From an uncultured Pelagibacteraceae bacterium (GTDB taxonomy: Bacteria > Pseudomonadota > Alphaproteobacteria > Pelagibacterales > Pelagibacteraceae), in contig CACIOV010000006.1 of assembly GCA_902588335.1 (NCBI GenBank), positions 1 to 21,770 of the forward strand: a stretch of DNA of 21,770 nucleotides, written 5' to 3'. The position numbers and the translations under genes are program-made. The notes beneath the pieces were generated by a model. The model had not been told where the DNA came from. It ran no database searches and saw only the letters and a program-made list of their open reading frames with translations. Shown piece by piece: positions 14,377 through 21,770 of the stretch (its first letter is position 1; every line of letters begins with the position of its first letter).

Positions 14377-14738
14377 CTGCCAGACAATTGATTAGTCGCT
14401 TTTGTTGAATAAACAAGAGAGGAAAGTCCGGGCTCTATAAGAACGCGGTGCCAGATAACTTCTGGCGAGGGAAACCTCAGGGATAGTGCCACAGAGAATA
14501 GACCGCCTGATCGAGGCAAGGGTGAAAAGGTGCGGTAAGAGCGCACCGGTTTTTTGGTAACAAAAAACGCATGGAAAACCCCACCGGGAGCAAGACCAAA
14601 TAGAGATGGCATGGCTTTAGGCCGAAAACAGTTCTTAGTTAGCCATCTGGGTTGGTTGCTAGAGACTGAATGTGAATTTAGTCCCAGATAAATGACTAAT
14701 TTAAATGACAGAACCCGGCTTATAGGTTGTCTGGCAAA
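14377..14738 (+). ncRNA. rnpB: RNase P RNA, bacterial type A
   Basis: The catalytic RNA that removes 5' leaders from pre-tRNAs. The conserved block GAGGAAAGTCCGGGCTC is at 14419-14435 (P4 5' side) and its partner CAGAACCCGGCTTA at 14709-14722. P1 is formed by GCCAGACAA (14379-14387) with TTGTCTGGC (14727-14735). Between them lie the expected blocks ACAGAGAATAGACCGCC (about 14491-14507) and GGTGAAAAGGTGCGG near 14521-14535. The length of about 360 nt is normal for type A. The exact 3' end is uncertain by a few bases. Its antisense frame of 102 codons is not a gene. Confidence 0.95.
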
Positions 14739-14890
14739 TCCTTAAAACTATCTACACACCAAGTCTTAGAAATATAGCTAATGTTCACGCTTTGATTCCT
14801 AAAGGATTCAACTCTGTACTAAAAAATCAACTTATACGCTTTTAATCAAATCTGAGTATTTTTATCAAAAAAGGCCTAAAAATTAGGGTA

Positions 14891-14919
14891 TTGACGTATA
14901 GGTTGAAAACCCATAATAT
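14891..14919 (+). promoter_or_regulatory. sigma-70 promoter of the mraZ-ftsZ division operon
   Basis: TTGACG (14891-14896), a 17-base spacer and TAATAT (14914-14919); start of transcription expected near 14925-14927. The best promoter match I see in the window. The -10 box lies between the first two CCCA repeats of the putative MraZ operator. Confidence 0.7.
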
Positions 14920-14933
14920 CCCATATATTCCCA
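14910..14933 (-). promoter_or_regulatory. putative MraZ operator (three TGGG repeats, 10-bp period)
   Basis: CCCA occurs at 14910-14913, 14920-14923 and 14930-14933, exactly one helical turn apart. On the minus strand this reads TGGG-N6-TGGG-N6-TGGG, the spacing known for MraZ binding sites in front of dcw operons (TGGGN with 5-base spacers). The repeats cover the -10 box and the start of transcription, so bound MraZ would be expected to repress. Confidence 0.65.
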
Positions 14934-15083
14934 AAGGAGGGGGACATGGTGCTAAGAAAGCTAAATCATGAAAATAGTCTTGATTTTTTCGAAGGTGCCT
15001 TTGACTTAAAAAAACATGTTTTTATCAACTTACGAAAACAAGTTAGACAAAAAATGGAGGGTTTCAGTGCCAGCCAGTTTTAG
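14934..15083 (+). other. leader with strong Shine-Dalgarno and a possible upstream reading frame
   Basis: AAAGGAGGGGG (14933-14943) lies close before an ATG at 14946 that opens a 45-codon frame ending at 15083, overlapping the first 68 bases of mraZ in another frame. A second short frame, ATG 14968 to TAA 15007-15009 (13 codons), ends 6 bases before the mraZ start. No protein similarity is visible in either; the downstream half of the longer one is simply mraZ in a shifted frame. They may be leader peptides that control mraZ translation. Confidence 0.3.
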
Positions 15084-15480
15084 ATCTTATTTAAGCAGCA
15101 TGGGTTATAATGGCGTTATTTGTTATCCATCATTTAACAACCCCTCAATCGAAGGATGCTCACAAAACAGAATAGAAAAACTTTCAAACTCAATAGATTC
15201 ATTAAATCCATTTGAGGAAAAAAGAGATGTCTTCGCAACTTCAGTTTTAGCCGAAAGCGTTAATCTTCAGTTTGATAGCGAAGGAAGAATTTCTATACCT
15301 AAAAAATTGTTAAATCATGCAAAAATTAAGCAAGCAATGCTTTTTGTTGGACAGGGAGCAACCTTTCAAATTTGGGAGCCTAAACTTTTTGAAAAATTCA
15401 AAGTACAAGCTAGGAAAAAAGCTAATTTGAATAGAGCAAGTTTAAAATGGGAAGCGCAATTTAAAAAGGAGGAGAAATGA
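15016..15480 (+). CDS. mraZ: transcriptional regulator MraZ
   Basis: The 154-residue protein contains the two SpoVT-AbrB-like MraZ repeats. The first begins FLSTYENKLDKKWRVSVPASFR, the second (about 82-95) reads NLQFDSEGRISIPKKL. The DxxxR core is present twice: Asp11-Arg15 and Asp-Arg in DSEGR. The glycine that usually stands in DxKGR is Trp14 in the first repeat. MraZ forms a ring and binds TGGG repeats before its own operon, repressing it. The ATG at 15016 is the only choice, because a TAA lies three codons upstream. No Shine-Dalgarno sequence is near; the strong one is 73 bases upstream. The TGA overlaps the ftsZ ATG (ATGA at 15477-15480). Confidence 0.9.
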   Translation: MFLSTYENKLDKKWRVSVPASFRSYLSSMGYNGVICYPSFNNPSIEGCSQNRIEKLSNSIDSLNPFEEKRDVFATSVLAESVNLQFDSEGRISIPKKLLNHAKIKQAMLFVGQGATFQIWEPKLFEKFKVQARKKANLNRASLKWEAQFKKEEK

Positions 15481-16979
15481 CTATTAATATCAAAGGTCCA
15501 GAATTGAGAGAATTAAAACCAAGAATTTTAGTTTTAGGTGTTGGTGGTGCTGGAGGAAACGCTATCAACGGCATGATAGAAGCTGGAATGGAAGGTGTTG
15601 AGTTCGTTGCAGTAAATACTGACGCACAAGATCTAATAAATAATAAAGCTGGCGGAAAGATTCAATTAGGAGCAAATTTAACAAAAGGTTTAGGAGCAGG
15701 TGCTAAACATGAAATTGGTCAAGGCGCAGCCGAAGAGTCATTAAATGATATTGTTGATTATATTAAAGGTAGCAATATGGTTTTTATAACTGCCGGCATG
15801 GGAGGAGGAACTGGAACTGGAGCATCACATGTAATTGCAAGAGCAGCTAAAGAATTAAATATTCTTACAGTAGGAGTTGTAACTCTTCCTTTTTCTTTAG
15901 AAGGTCCAAAAAAAATGAGAATAGCCCTTCAAGGATTAGAAGAATTAAAAAAACATTTAGATACTAATATAGTTGTTCCAAATCAAAACTTATTTAAGAT
16001 TGTTAATGAAAAAACAACCTTAAAACATTCATTTGGATTATCAAATGATGTTCTAAAGTTTGGAGTTCAAAGTGTTACTGATTTAATGGTTAAACCCGGT
16101 CTGGTTAATTTAGATTTTGCTGATGTCGAAACCATCATGAAAGGAATGGGAAAAGCAATGATGGGAACTGGCGAAGCTGAAGGAGAAAAAAGAGCGGAAG
16201 AAGCTACCAACGCTGCATTATTAAATCCACTAATTGACGAATATTCATTAAAAGGTGCAAAAGGTCTTTTGGTTAATATTACCGGAGGATCAGACCTTAC
16301 CTTGTTTGAGGTAGATGAAGCTGTAAATAAAATCCGAGCAGAAGTTGACCCAGAAGCCGAGTTAATTTTTGGTTCAATTGAAGACGAAAGATTAAATGGA
16401 AAAATCAGAGTTTCAATTGTTGCCACTTCTTTAGATGGTCAAGAACCAGAAAAGAAACCAGTTATAAGCATGGTTCACAGATTACAAAATAGAAATCATG
16501 GTTACAATGATAACACCATTAACGTTTTGGCAAACAATCAGAATACTTTAAATGCTACGGAAGGAGCTACAGCTTTAAATATCAATACTGCTGCTGATCA
16601 AAATACTGTTGTTCAAAAAGAAATAGAGAAAGAAGAAAACAACAAAGCTATTAATGAACAATCGTTAGAAAATATTTCGATGGAGAATGCAGCATATCTT
16701 CAGAACGTAGAAGAGGTTTCTCAAAATAATGATTCTGAAACAAAGAAAGATATGGATACATTTGAGGTAGATACCATCGAGTTAGCAACTCCAGAACTTT
16801 TTTCTGATAATGGAGCAAGCAATTCGCTTAACCAAAGCAACAACGAAACTGAACCTAAAATATTTGACAGTTCAAAAACTGAGGAAAAAATTGAATTAAA
16901 AGAGCCAGAAATGTTCGAAGAAACTAATTTGGAGGAAGACTTTGAAATACCAGCTTTTTTACGAAGACAAAAAAATTAA
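15477..16979 (+). CDS. ftsZ: cell division GTPase FtsZ
   Basis: FtsZ, the tubulin-like GTPase that forms the division ring. The 500-residue protein has GVGGAGGNA (21-29), the GTP-binding GGGTGTG (109-115), PNQNLF (168-173), the T7 catalytic loop NLDFADV (211-217) and the usual C-terminal half to about residue 320. An acidic, Asn/Glu-rich linker of about 165 residues leads to EIPAFLRRQKN at the very end, the conserved FtsA/membrane-tether peptide of alphaproteobacteria. All functional motifs are intact, so this is a true FtsZ and not a degenerate paralogue. AAGGAGGAG (15466-15474) directly before the ATG is the strongest ribosome binding site in the window. It overlaps mraZ by 4 bases; ftsZ normally closes the dcw cluster behind ftsQ-ftsA. 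Confidence 0.96.
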   Translation: MTINIKGPELRELKPRILVLGVGGAGGNAINGMIEAGMEGVEFVAVNTDAQDLINNKAGGKIQLGANLTKGLGAGAKHEIGQGAAEESLNDIVDYIKGSNMVFITAGMGGGTGTGASHVIARAAKELNILTVGVVTLPFSLEGPKKMRIALQGLEELKKHLDTNIVVPNQNLFKIVNEKTTLKHSFGLSNDVLKFGVQSVTDLMVKPGLVNLDFADVETIMKGMGKAMMGTGEAEGEKRAEEATNAALLNPLIDEYSLKGAKGLLVNITGGSDLTLFEVDEAVNKIRAEVDPEAELIFGSIEDERLNGKIRVSIVATSLDGQEPEKKPVISMVHRLQNRNHGYNDNTINVLANNQNTLNATEGATALNINTAADQNTVVQKEIEKEENNKAINEQSLENISMENAAYLQNVEEVSQNNDSETKKDMDTFEVDTIELATPELFSDNGASNSLNQSNNETEPKIFDSSKTEEKIELKEPEMFEETNLEEDFEIPAFLRRQKN

Positions 16980-17001
16980 ATGGAAGATAGTAGAGAAATT
17001 T

Positions 17002-18015
17002 ATGAATGCCACCATGTCACTGGAAATAACGAAACATTATCCAGTGATGCTCAATCAAATATTAAGCATTATTTCCCCTCAACATGGTGGCACGTTCATT
17101 GATTGTACTTTTGGTGGAGGGGGGTACTCCAGCGAAATATTAAAATTTCCAGGCACAAAGGTTATTGCTTTCGACAGGGATAAATTAACTTGTAAATACG
17201 CGAATACATTAAAGAAAAAATTTCCAAAAAGATTTAATTTTTTTCAAGAAAAATTTAGCAACCTAAATAAAGTTATTACTTCTGACTCAAATCCTAAAGC
17301 TGTGATATTTGATTTAGGTCTATCATCTTTCCAATTAGCTGATAAAGAAAGAGGTTTTTCTTTTAAATCAAAAAATTTTTTAAATATGGAAATGGGAATA
17401 AATGAGCATTCTACCTATGATGTTATTAATAATTTGGACAAGGAGCTCTTAGCTACCATAATAAAAGTTTTAGGTGAAGAAAAAGATGGAAGGATAATTG
17501 CAAGTAAAATTGTAAAGTATAGAAAAAATAAACCAATAAAAACTTCCGAAGAACTTGCTCGCATAATTAATGAAGCAAAAAGGAATCATAATAATTATAA
17601 AAAAAATCTAGCAACTAAAACTTTTCAAGCTATACGTATTTTTGTTAACCAAGAGTTAACAGAACTAATTTTAGGTTTGATTGCGGCTTCAAAACTTCTT
17701 AAAAATGGTGGAATTTTAATCGTTGTTAGTTTTCATTCTTTGGAAGACAGAATAGTAAAAAATTTTTTTAATCTTTATTCAAATTTAAGAAAAAATCCTT
17801 CAAGATATTTGCCCATAAAAGAAAATAAATCTAATTTATTTAAATTATTTTCTAAAAAACCTCTTGTCGCTAATGAAAAAGAAACTAAGCTAAATAATCG
17901 CGCCCGATCTGCAAAACTTAGATATGCAGTGCGTAATAACAATTCTTTTTTCTACCCTAATGAGTTTAAGAGTAAATTCACAAATTATTTTAAATTAGAA
18001 GGAAGGGAATTATGA
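17002..18015 (+). CDS. rsmH: 16S rRNA (cytosine-1402-N4)-methyltransferase RsmH
   Basis: RsmH (MraW) methylates C1402 of 16S rRNA in the ribosomal P site. Motifs: KHYPVMLNQIL near the start, FIDCTFGGGGYSSEIL as the SAM-binding loop, FDLGLSSFQLADKERGFSF, TKTFQAIRIFVNQEL, and SFHSLEDRIVK. The frame opens at 16942 inside ftsZ, but the protein should begin shortly before HYPVM. I chose the ATG at 17002, 22 bases after the ftsZ stop, giving 337 residues; the ATG at 17014 is almost as likely. A weak TAGAG lies about 8 bases before 17002. The end overlaps the next gene by 4 bases (ATGA at 18012-18015). The place in the cluster is the usual one. Confidence 0.93.
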   Translation: MNATMSLEITKHYPVMLNQILSIISPQHGGTFIDCTFGGGGYSSEILKFPGTKVIAFDRDKLTCKYANTLKKKFPKRFNFFQEKFSNLNKVITSDSNPKAVIFDLGLSSFQLADKERGFSFKSKNFLNMEMGINEHSTYDVINNLDKELLATIIKVLGEEKDGRIIASKIVKYRKNKPIKTSEELARIINEAKRNHNNYKKNLATKTFQAIRIFVNQELTELILGLIAASKLLKNGGILIVVSFHSLEDRIVKNFFNLYSNLRKNPSRYLPIKENKSNLFKLFSKKPLVANEKETKLNNRARSAKLRYAVRNNNSFFYPNEFKSKFTNYFKLEGREL

Positions 18016-18713
18016 TAAATCAGGATAAATGGGTTGCTTCTCTTCCTAAAAACAACAACCAATTTAATGAAGAAATAAATCAATTAGATCCTAATAAATG
18101 GGTTGATACTATCTCTAAACCCAACGCATTCAGTTCGATAAAAAAATATTCATTAACAGCAATTCTATTTGTTTGTGGATTGTTATTGGTCTCTGCAATC
18201 AAAAATGAAACAAGAAATTTGCAAAAGGAGATAAATAATTTAGAGGCATCTATTAATGTACTTAATTTTAATTTAGATCAAGGAATTTTGGATAATGAGG
18301 TAATAACTTCTCCAGAAAATATATCGCAGCTCGCAAAAAAATTTTTAGACAACGATTTTGCTCCATATAAGAAATCTCAAATAAGACATCTAAATGATAA
18401 AGAAGAAATTATTATTTCAACAAATGAAAAAAAAGATAAAAATATATCAAAAAAAATGAAATTAAAAATTGCAAAAAAAATTAAAGAAAAAAAGACAGAA
18501 ATAAAAAAACTTCAAGAATTATACTCTAAACCTGAATCAATCCCCGGTGAGTTAAAAACACAAGTCGCAAAAAAGATTGAGGCAAAAAAGATTGAGTTAA
18601 AGAATCTTTATTCTTCTCCAAAAGATGCACTTTTGTCAACAAAAGCTCAAAAATGGGTAGTCGTCCAGGTGGTCAAAGTTTTTTTGGGCATGCCTGTTGT
18701 GCCTGGAAAATAG
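18012..18713 (+). CDS. ftsL: FtsL-like divisome protein with long C-terminal extension
   Basis: Identified mainly by position between rsmH and ftsI and by architecture: a cytoplasmic N-terminus of about 44 residues, one membrane segment (about 45-63), then a periplasmic coiled coil (NLQKEINNLEASINVLNFN, 69-87) ending in SPENISQLAKKFL (100-112), which corresponds to the SPExLExLA end of FtsL. FtsL forms the FtsQLB complex that activates FtsWI. At 233 residues it is about twice the usual size. The extra part contains a duplicated block, IAKKIKEKKTEIKKL (153-167) and VAKKIEAKKIELKNL (185-199), and KWV occurs at 6-8, 29-31 and 214-216. GAAGGGA just before the start acts as ribosome binding site. 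Confidence 0.7.
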   Translation: MINQDKWVASLPKNNNQFNEEINQLDPNKWVDTISKPNAFSSIKKYSLTAILFVCGLLLVSAIKNETRNLQKEINNLEASINVLNFNLDQGILDNEVITSPENISQLAKKFLDNDFAPYKKSQIRHLNDKEEIIISTNEKKDKNISKKMKLKIAKKIKEKKTEIKKLQELYSKPESIPGELKTQVAKKIEAKKIELKNLYSSPKDALLSTKAQKWVVVQVVKVFLGMPVVPGK

Positions 18714-18719
18714 TTTTGA

Positions 18720-20456
18720 ATGAAGAATAAAAAAGAAAAAATCATTAAAAAAAAAAGTTTTTATTTTGAAGATTATGATGAATCTGAACTTACTGATAGC
18801 AACAAGATTTATTCTATTATAAAAATCTCATTAAGTAGAGTCACTTTTTTATTTCTTATTTTTATTAGTGTAATACTTATTTTTAGTATTAAGATTACTT
18901 ATTTATCCTTATCTTCTGAAAAAAATTTTTATAACAATAGTCCTAACAAAAAATTTATATCAGAAAGAAGAAATATTATTGACAGAAATGGTTCAGTTTT
19001 GGCTACAAATGTTAATCTTTATGATGTTGGTGTAAGGCCACAATTATTAAAACAAAAAGATAAAAAAAATTTGTTGATCAAGTTAGGAATTTTGTTTCCT
19101 GAATTAAATTTAAACAAAATTAAAAAAAAATTAAATAAAAATGATTTTTTTTGGATTGGAAAAAGATTAACACCAAAAGCAAAGGATCAGTTTTGGTTAA
19201 TAGGAAATAAAGCTCTTGTTTTTGAACCTAAGCCTTCAAGAATTTATCCACAAAAAAATCTTTTTAGTCATATTTTAGGTCAAACCGACGATATCAATAA
19301 AGGTATTTCTGGTATAGAAAAATTTTTTGACAGCCAATTGAATAATAAAGAAAAAATTGAACTTCCTTTAAGTTTAACGTTAGATTCAAATTTACAACAT
19401 TTGATAAGAGAAGAATTGATTAATGCTCAATTAGATTTTAAAAATATTGGAAGCGGTGCAATTTTAATGGATGTTGAGAATGGTGAAATATTATCTTTAA
19501 TATCTTTGCCAGATTATAATTTGAATCAACGAATTTTAATTAATGATGACATTTATTCAAATAAAATTACCCTCGGAGTATATGAATTAGGATCTGTATT
19601 TAAAACTTTTACCATAGCAGCTGGATTAGAAAACAAAGTAATAAAACCTAATACAATATTTAAAGATTTAGAAAATAGCCTAACTTGTGATAAATATACT
19701 ATAAGCGAACACGACAAATTACCAAAAAATTTGAGCGTTGAGCAAATTTTAATTCGATCTTCTAATATTGGCGCAGTTCGTATTGCTCAGAAAGTTGGTG
19801 TTGAAAAATATAAGGATTTTTTAAATTCTTTAGGACTTCTTGATACAATTAATTTTGATTTAGAGGAAATTGGAACTCCACTTTCATTTAGATGGGGAAA
19901 ATGTAAACTTGCTACCACATCATACGGACATGGTATTACTACTACGCCCCTCCAGTTAGCTAAAGCTTACGCTATTTTAGGTAATGGAGGATATAAAATT
20001 AAACCATCTATTTTAAAAAAAGAAAAAAAACTCGATGGCCAGAGAGAGCAAATTATTTCCAACAAAACAAGCAATGCAATAAATTTGATATTAAGAAAAG
20101 TAGTTAGCCTCAATGAGGGGACTGCAAATTTTGCTGATATAGAAGGTTATGATGTTGGAGGTAAAACGGGCACAGCAGTAAAATATAATTCAAAAGCAAA
20201 ATTAAATACTTTTGTTGCGCTATTTCCTTCTAGCAGACCAAAGTATGTATTGCTTGTTATGCTTGATGAACCAAAGCCGGCTCCTAATTTTGTGTACGAA
20301 TTTCCACCTTCAGAAAAATTTCCAAACGGCTATAAATACAGCGGCGAAAGGCGAAATACTTCAGGTTGGAACACAGTTGTTGTTGCAGGCAAAATTATAG
20401 AAAAAATCGGTCCAATTTTAGCCATAAATAACTTACAAGCTTCAAACAATTTTTAA
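18720..20456 (+). CDS. ftsI: peptidoglycan transpeptidase FtsI (PBP3)
   Basis: The septal class B penicillin-binding protein, 578 residues, normal length. A cytoplasmic tail of about 40 residues with many Lys is followed by a membrane anchor (42-62). The dimerisation part has RRNIIDRNGSVLATN (83-97) and GISGIEKFFD (195-204). The transpeptidase domain shows the three catalytic motifs: SVFK (Ser292-Lys295), SSN (347-349) and KTGT (482-485). It cross-links septal peptidoglycan together with FtsW. It begins 6 bases after the ftsL stop with no clear Shine-Dalgarno sequence and ends directly at the murE start, so translation is likely coupled through the operon. Confidence 0.95.
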   Translation: MKNKKEKIIKKKSFYFEDYDESELTDSNKIYSIIKISLSRVTFLFLIFISVILIFSIKITYLSLSSEKNFYNNSPNKKFISERRNIIDRNGSVLATNVNLYDVGVRPQLLKQKDKKNLLIKLGILFPELNLNKIKKKLNKNDFFWIGKRLTPKAKDQFWLIGNKALVFEPKPSRIYPQKNLFSHILGQTDDINKGISGIEKFFDSQLNNKEKIELPLSLTLDSNLQHLIREELINAQLDFKNIGSGAILMDVENGEILSLISLPDYNLNQRILINDDIYSNKITLGVYELGSVFKTFTIAAGLENKVIKPNTIFKDLENSLTCDKYTISEHDKLPKNLSVEQILIRSSNIGAVRIAQKVGVEKYKDFLNSLGLLDTINFDLEEIGTPLSFRWGKCKLATTSYGHGITTTPLQLAKAYAILGNGGYKIKPSILKKEKKLDGQREQIISNKTSNAINLILRKVVSLNEGTANFADIEGYDVGGKTGTAVKYNSKAKLNTFVALFPSSRPKYVLLVMLDEPKPAPNFVYEFPPSEKFPNGYKYSGERRNTSGWNTVVVAGKIIEKIGPILAINNLQASNNF

Positions 20457-21770
20457 ATGCGCTTAGGCCAGCTACTGAAATCTGCAAGTAAAAAATATCA
20501 AAAAATATATGTACGAGGAATTTCTTTTGATAGCAGAAATGTTAAGAAAAAAGATATTTTTTTCGCAATTAAAGGAAATCAAACATCAGGAATAAAATTT
20601 ATAGATGATGCGGTTTCAAAAGGAGCATCAGTAATAGTAAGCAGTAAAAAAATAAAACATAAAAAATGCCAAATACCTGTAGTAACAGTTAAGGATGTTA
20701 GAAAAAGTTTATCTGAAACCTGTGCTAATTTTTATAAGCAAAAACCTAAAAATATAATTGCAGTCACAGGAACAAACGGAAAATCGTCTGTGGTTAATTT
20801 TTTTTATCAAATATTAAACTTTAATAAAATTTCAGTCGCTTCTATTGGAACTCTAGGCATATTTTCTAAAAATTATAACAAAAAAACAAATTTAACTTCA
20901 ATGGATCCCTTATCTTTACATAAGAATCTTCAAATTCTTTCAAAAAATAAAATTAAAAATGTAATTTTAGAGGCTTCAAGTCATGGTCTGGAGCAAAAAA
21001 GATTAGACAATTTAAATATAAATACAGGCATATTTACAAATTTAAGTCATGATCATCTTGATTATCACAAAAATATTCAATCTTATTTTAATTCTAAGAT
21101 GTATCTATTTAGGAATTTACTTAAAAAAGATTCTAAAATTATTACTGATGAAGATAATAAGGAATTTAAAATTATAAAAAAAATTTCAGGCAAAAGAAGG
21201 ATAAAAAAAATTACGATTGGTACAAAAGCGGGAAATATAAAAATCTTAAATAATAAATATAAACAAAACAAACAAATTGTTAAAATTTCTATAAATTCCA
21301 AAATTTTTATTTTGGAAATTCCTCTTATAGGATATTTTCAGGTAAAAAATTTGCTAATGGCAATTTTAGCAGCTTCAACTTGTGGATTAAATCAAAATAG
21401 AATATTAAATCAAATACATAGAATCAAACCTGTTTCTGGTAGACTTGAGTGTGTAGCTAATTTAAAAAATAATTCAAATATAGTTGTAGATTTTGCTCAT
21501 ACACCCGACGCATTAGAACAAAGCTTAATAGCGTTAAAAAGACAATTTAAAAAAGAAATTATAATAGTTTTTGGATGCGGAGGAGAAAGAGACAAAAAAA
21601 AGAGATTTAAAATGGGTAAAATTGCTAGCAAACATTGTCGGAAAATTTTTGTAACTGATGATAATCCAAGAAGTGAAGATCCGCAGAAGATAAGAAATTC
21701 AATTATACTAGGATGCAAAAAAAATGCTGTTGATATTGGAAGTAGAAAAAAAGCAATAAAAACTGCGATT
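20457..21770 (+). CDS. murE: UDP-MurNAc-tripeptide ligase MurE (partial, 3' end outside the window)
   Basis: The frame starts with ATG at 20457, immediately after the ftsI stop, and stays open for 438 codons to the window edge. It is MurE by SFDSRNVKKKDIFFAIKG near the start, the ATP-binding VTGTNGKSS (about 104-112), EASSHGLEQKRL, FTNLSHDHLDYH, the central VSGRLE and FAHTPDALEQ, and DDNPRSEDP near the end. The DNPR motif is the one that selects meso-diaminopimelate (lysine-adding MurE lack it). It adds meso-DAP to UDP-MurNAc-L-Ala-D-Glu in the cytoplasm. About 40-50 residues are missing from the C-terminus. Two minus-strand frames inside it (21083-21301, 21497-21718) are shadows. Confidence 0.95.
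   Translation, partial: MRLGQLLKSASKKYQKIYVRGISFDSRNVKKKDIFFAIKGNQTSGIKFIDDAVSKGASVIVSSKKIKHKKCQIPVVTVKDVRKSLSETCANFYKQKPKNIIAVTGTNGKSSVVNFFYQILNFNKISVASIGTLGIFSKNYNKKTNLTSMDPLSLHKNLQILSKNKIKNVILEASSHGLEQKRLDNLNINTGIFTNLSHDHLDYHKNIQSYFNSKMYLFRNLLKKDSKIITDEDNKEFKIIKKISGKRRIKKITIGTKAGNIKILNNKYKQNKQIVKISINSKIFILEIPLIGYFQVKNLLMAILAASTCGLNQNRILNQIHRIKPVSGRLECVANLKNNSNIVVDFAHTPDALEQSLIALKRQFKKEIIIVFGCGGERDKKKRFKMGKIASKHCRKIFVTDDNPRSEDPQKIRNSIILGCKKNAVDIGSRKKAIKTAI

Noticed and set aside
14304..14612. 102-codon minus-strand frame across rnpB
   Set aside because: It is the antisense of the RNase P RNA, whose conserved blocks explain the sequence; its odd Pro/Ser/Leu-rich translation is unlike other proteins here.
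14875..14887. Small hairpin CCTAA-AAA-TTAGG upstream of mraZ as terminator of rnpB
   Set aside because: Five AT-rich pairs, no following T tract and about 140 bases past the RNase P 3' end; too weak to call.
16067..16426. 119-codon minus-strand frame inside ftsZ
   Set aside because: Antisense shadow of an intact FtsZ with all motifs; no independent start signals.
16980..17100. Alternative start ATG at 16980 directly after the ftsZ stop
   Set aside because: It is in a different frame from RsmH and its translation has no similarity to the family; the RsmH frame starts at 17002 or 17014.
21083..21718. Two minus-strand frames (72 and 73 codons) near the right end
   Set aside because: Antisense shadows of murE, which reads open from 20457 to the window edge with clear family motifs.
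1..21770. CRISPR array, insertion sequence or integrase gene
   Set aside because: No regularly spaced repeats, no transposase or tyrosine recombinase motifs in any frame I read.

Overview
The window looks like a chromosomal segment of a streamlined, AT-rich marine alphaproteobacterium, most likely of the SAR11/Pelagibacter type. Evidence seen: very low GC, lysine/asparagine/isoleucine-rich proteins, gaps of a few bases or 4-bp ATGA overlaps between genes, an FtsZ ending in the alphaproteobacterial EIPAFLRRQ tail, an MlaA/MlaC pair, and a bacterial type A RNase P RNA. The taxon is an inference; no 16S rRNA is present.

Layout. (1) 1-323: the 3' end of an unrecognised gene, then an intact tRNA with CAT anticodon. 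(2) 324-2557: a segment of about 2.2 kb closed at its far side by a 62-nt copy of the 3' part of that tRNA. It carries three minus-strand genes: a secreted PQQ-type sugar dehydrogenase, a small CxxC membrane protein and a periplasmic thioredoxin-like protein. This geometry is typical of integration into a tRNA 3' end, but no integrase is present. (3) 2621-8467: a carbohydrate/surface cluster with a divergent GAPDH-like enzyme, a 2-hydroxyacid dehydrogenase, a NeuA-type cytidylyltransferase, an FAH-family enzyme, an SDR and a putative glycosyltransferase. Together they look like a route to a CMP-activated sugar acid, but the product cannot be named from sequence. (4) 8505-12064: tRNA-Lys(CTT) and four glycosyltransferase-type genes. 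(5) 12082-13504: mlaC and mlaA, outer-membrane lipid-asymmetry genes on the minus strand. (6) 13610-14740: a peptidoglycan amidase and the RNase P RNA gene. (7) 14891-21770: the start of the division and cell-wall (dcw) cluster, mraZ-ftsZ-rsmH-ftsL-ftsI-murE, running off the window edge.

The right half is core cell-envelope machinery behind one clear promoter (TTGACG-17-TAATAT) that overlaps three 10-bp-spaced CCCA repeats, the pattern of an MraZ operator. ftsZ sits directly behind mraZ with the strongest ribosome binding site in the window, instead of at the far end of the cluster. The left half is accessory surface-carbohydrate DNA anchored next to tRNA genes. The most rewarding things to follow are the tRNA-bounded segment, the cryptic sugar-acid cluster, the mraZ-ftsZ arrangement with its operator, and the enlarged repeat-bearing FtsL.
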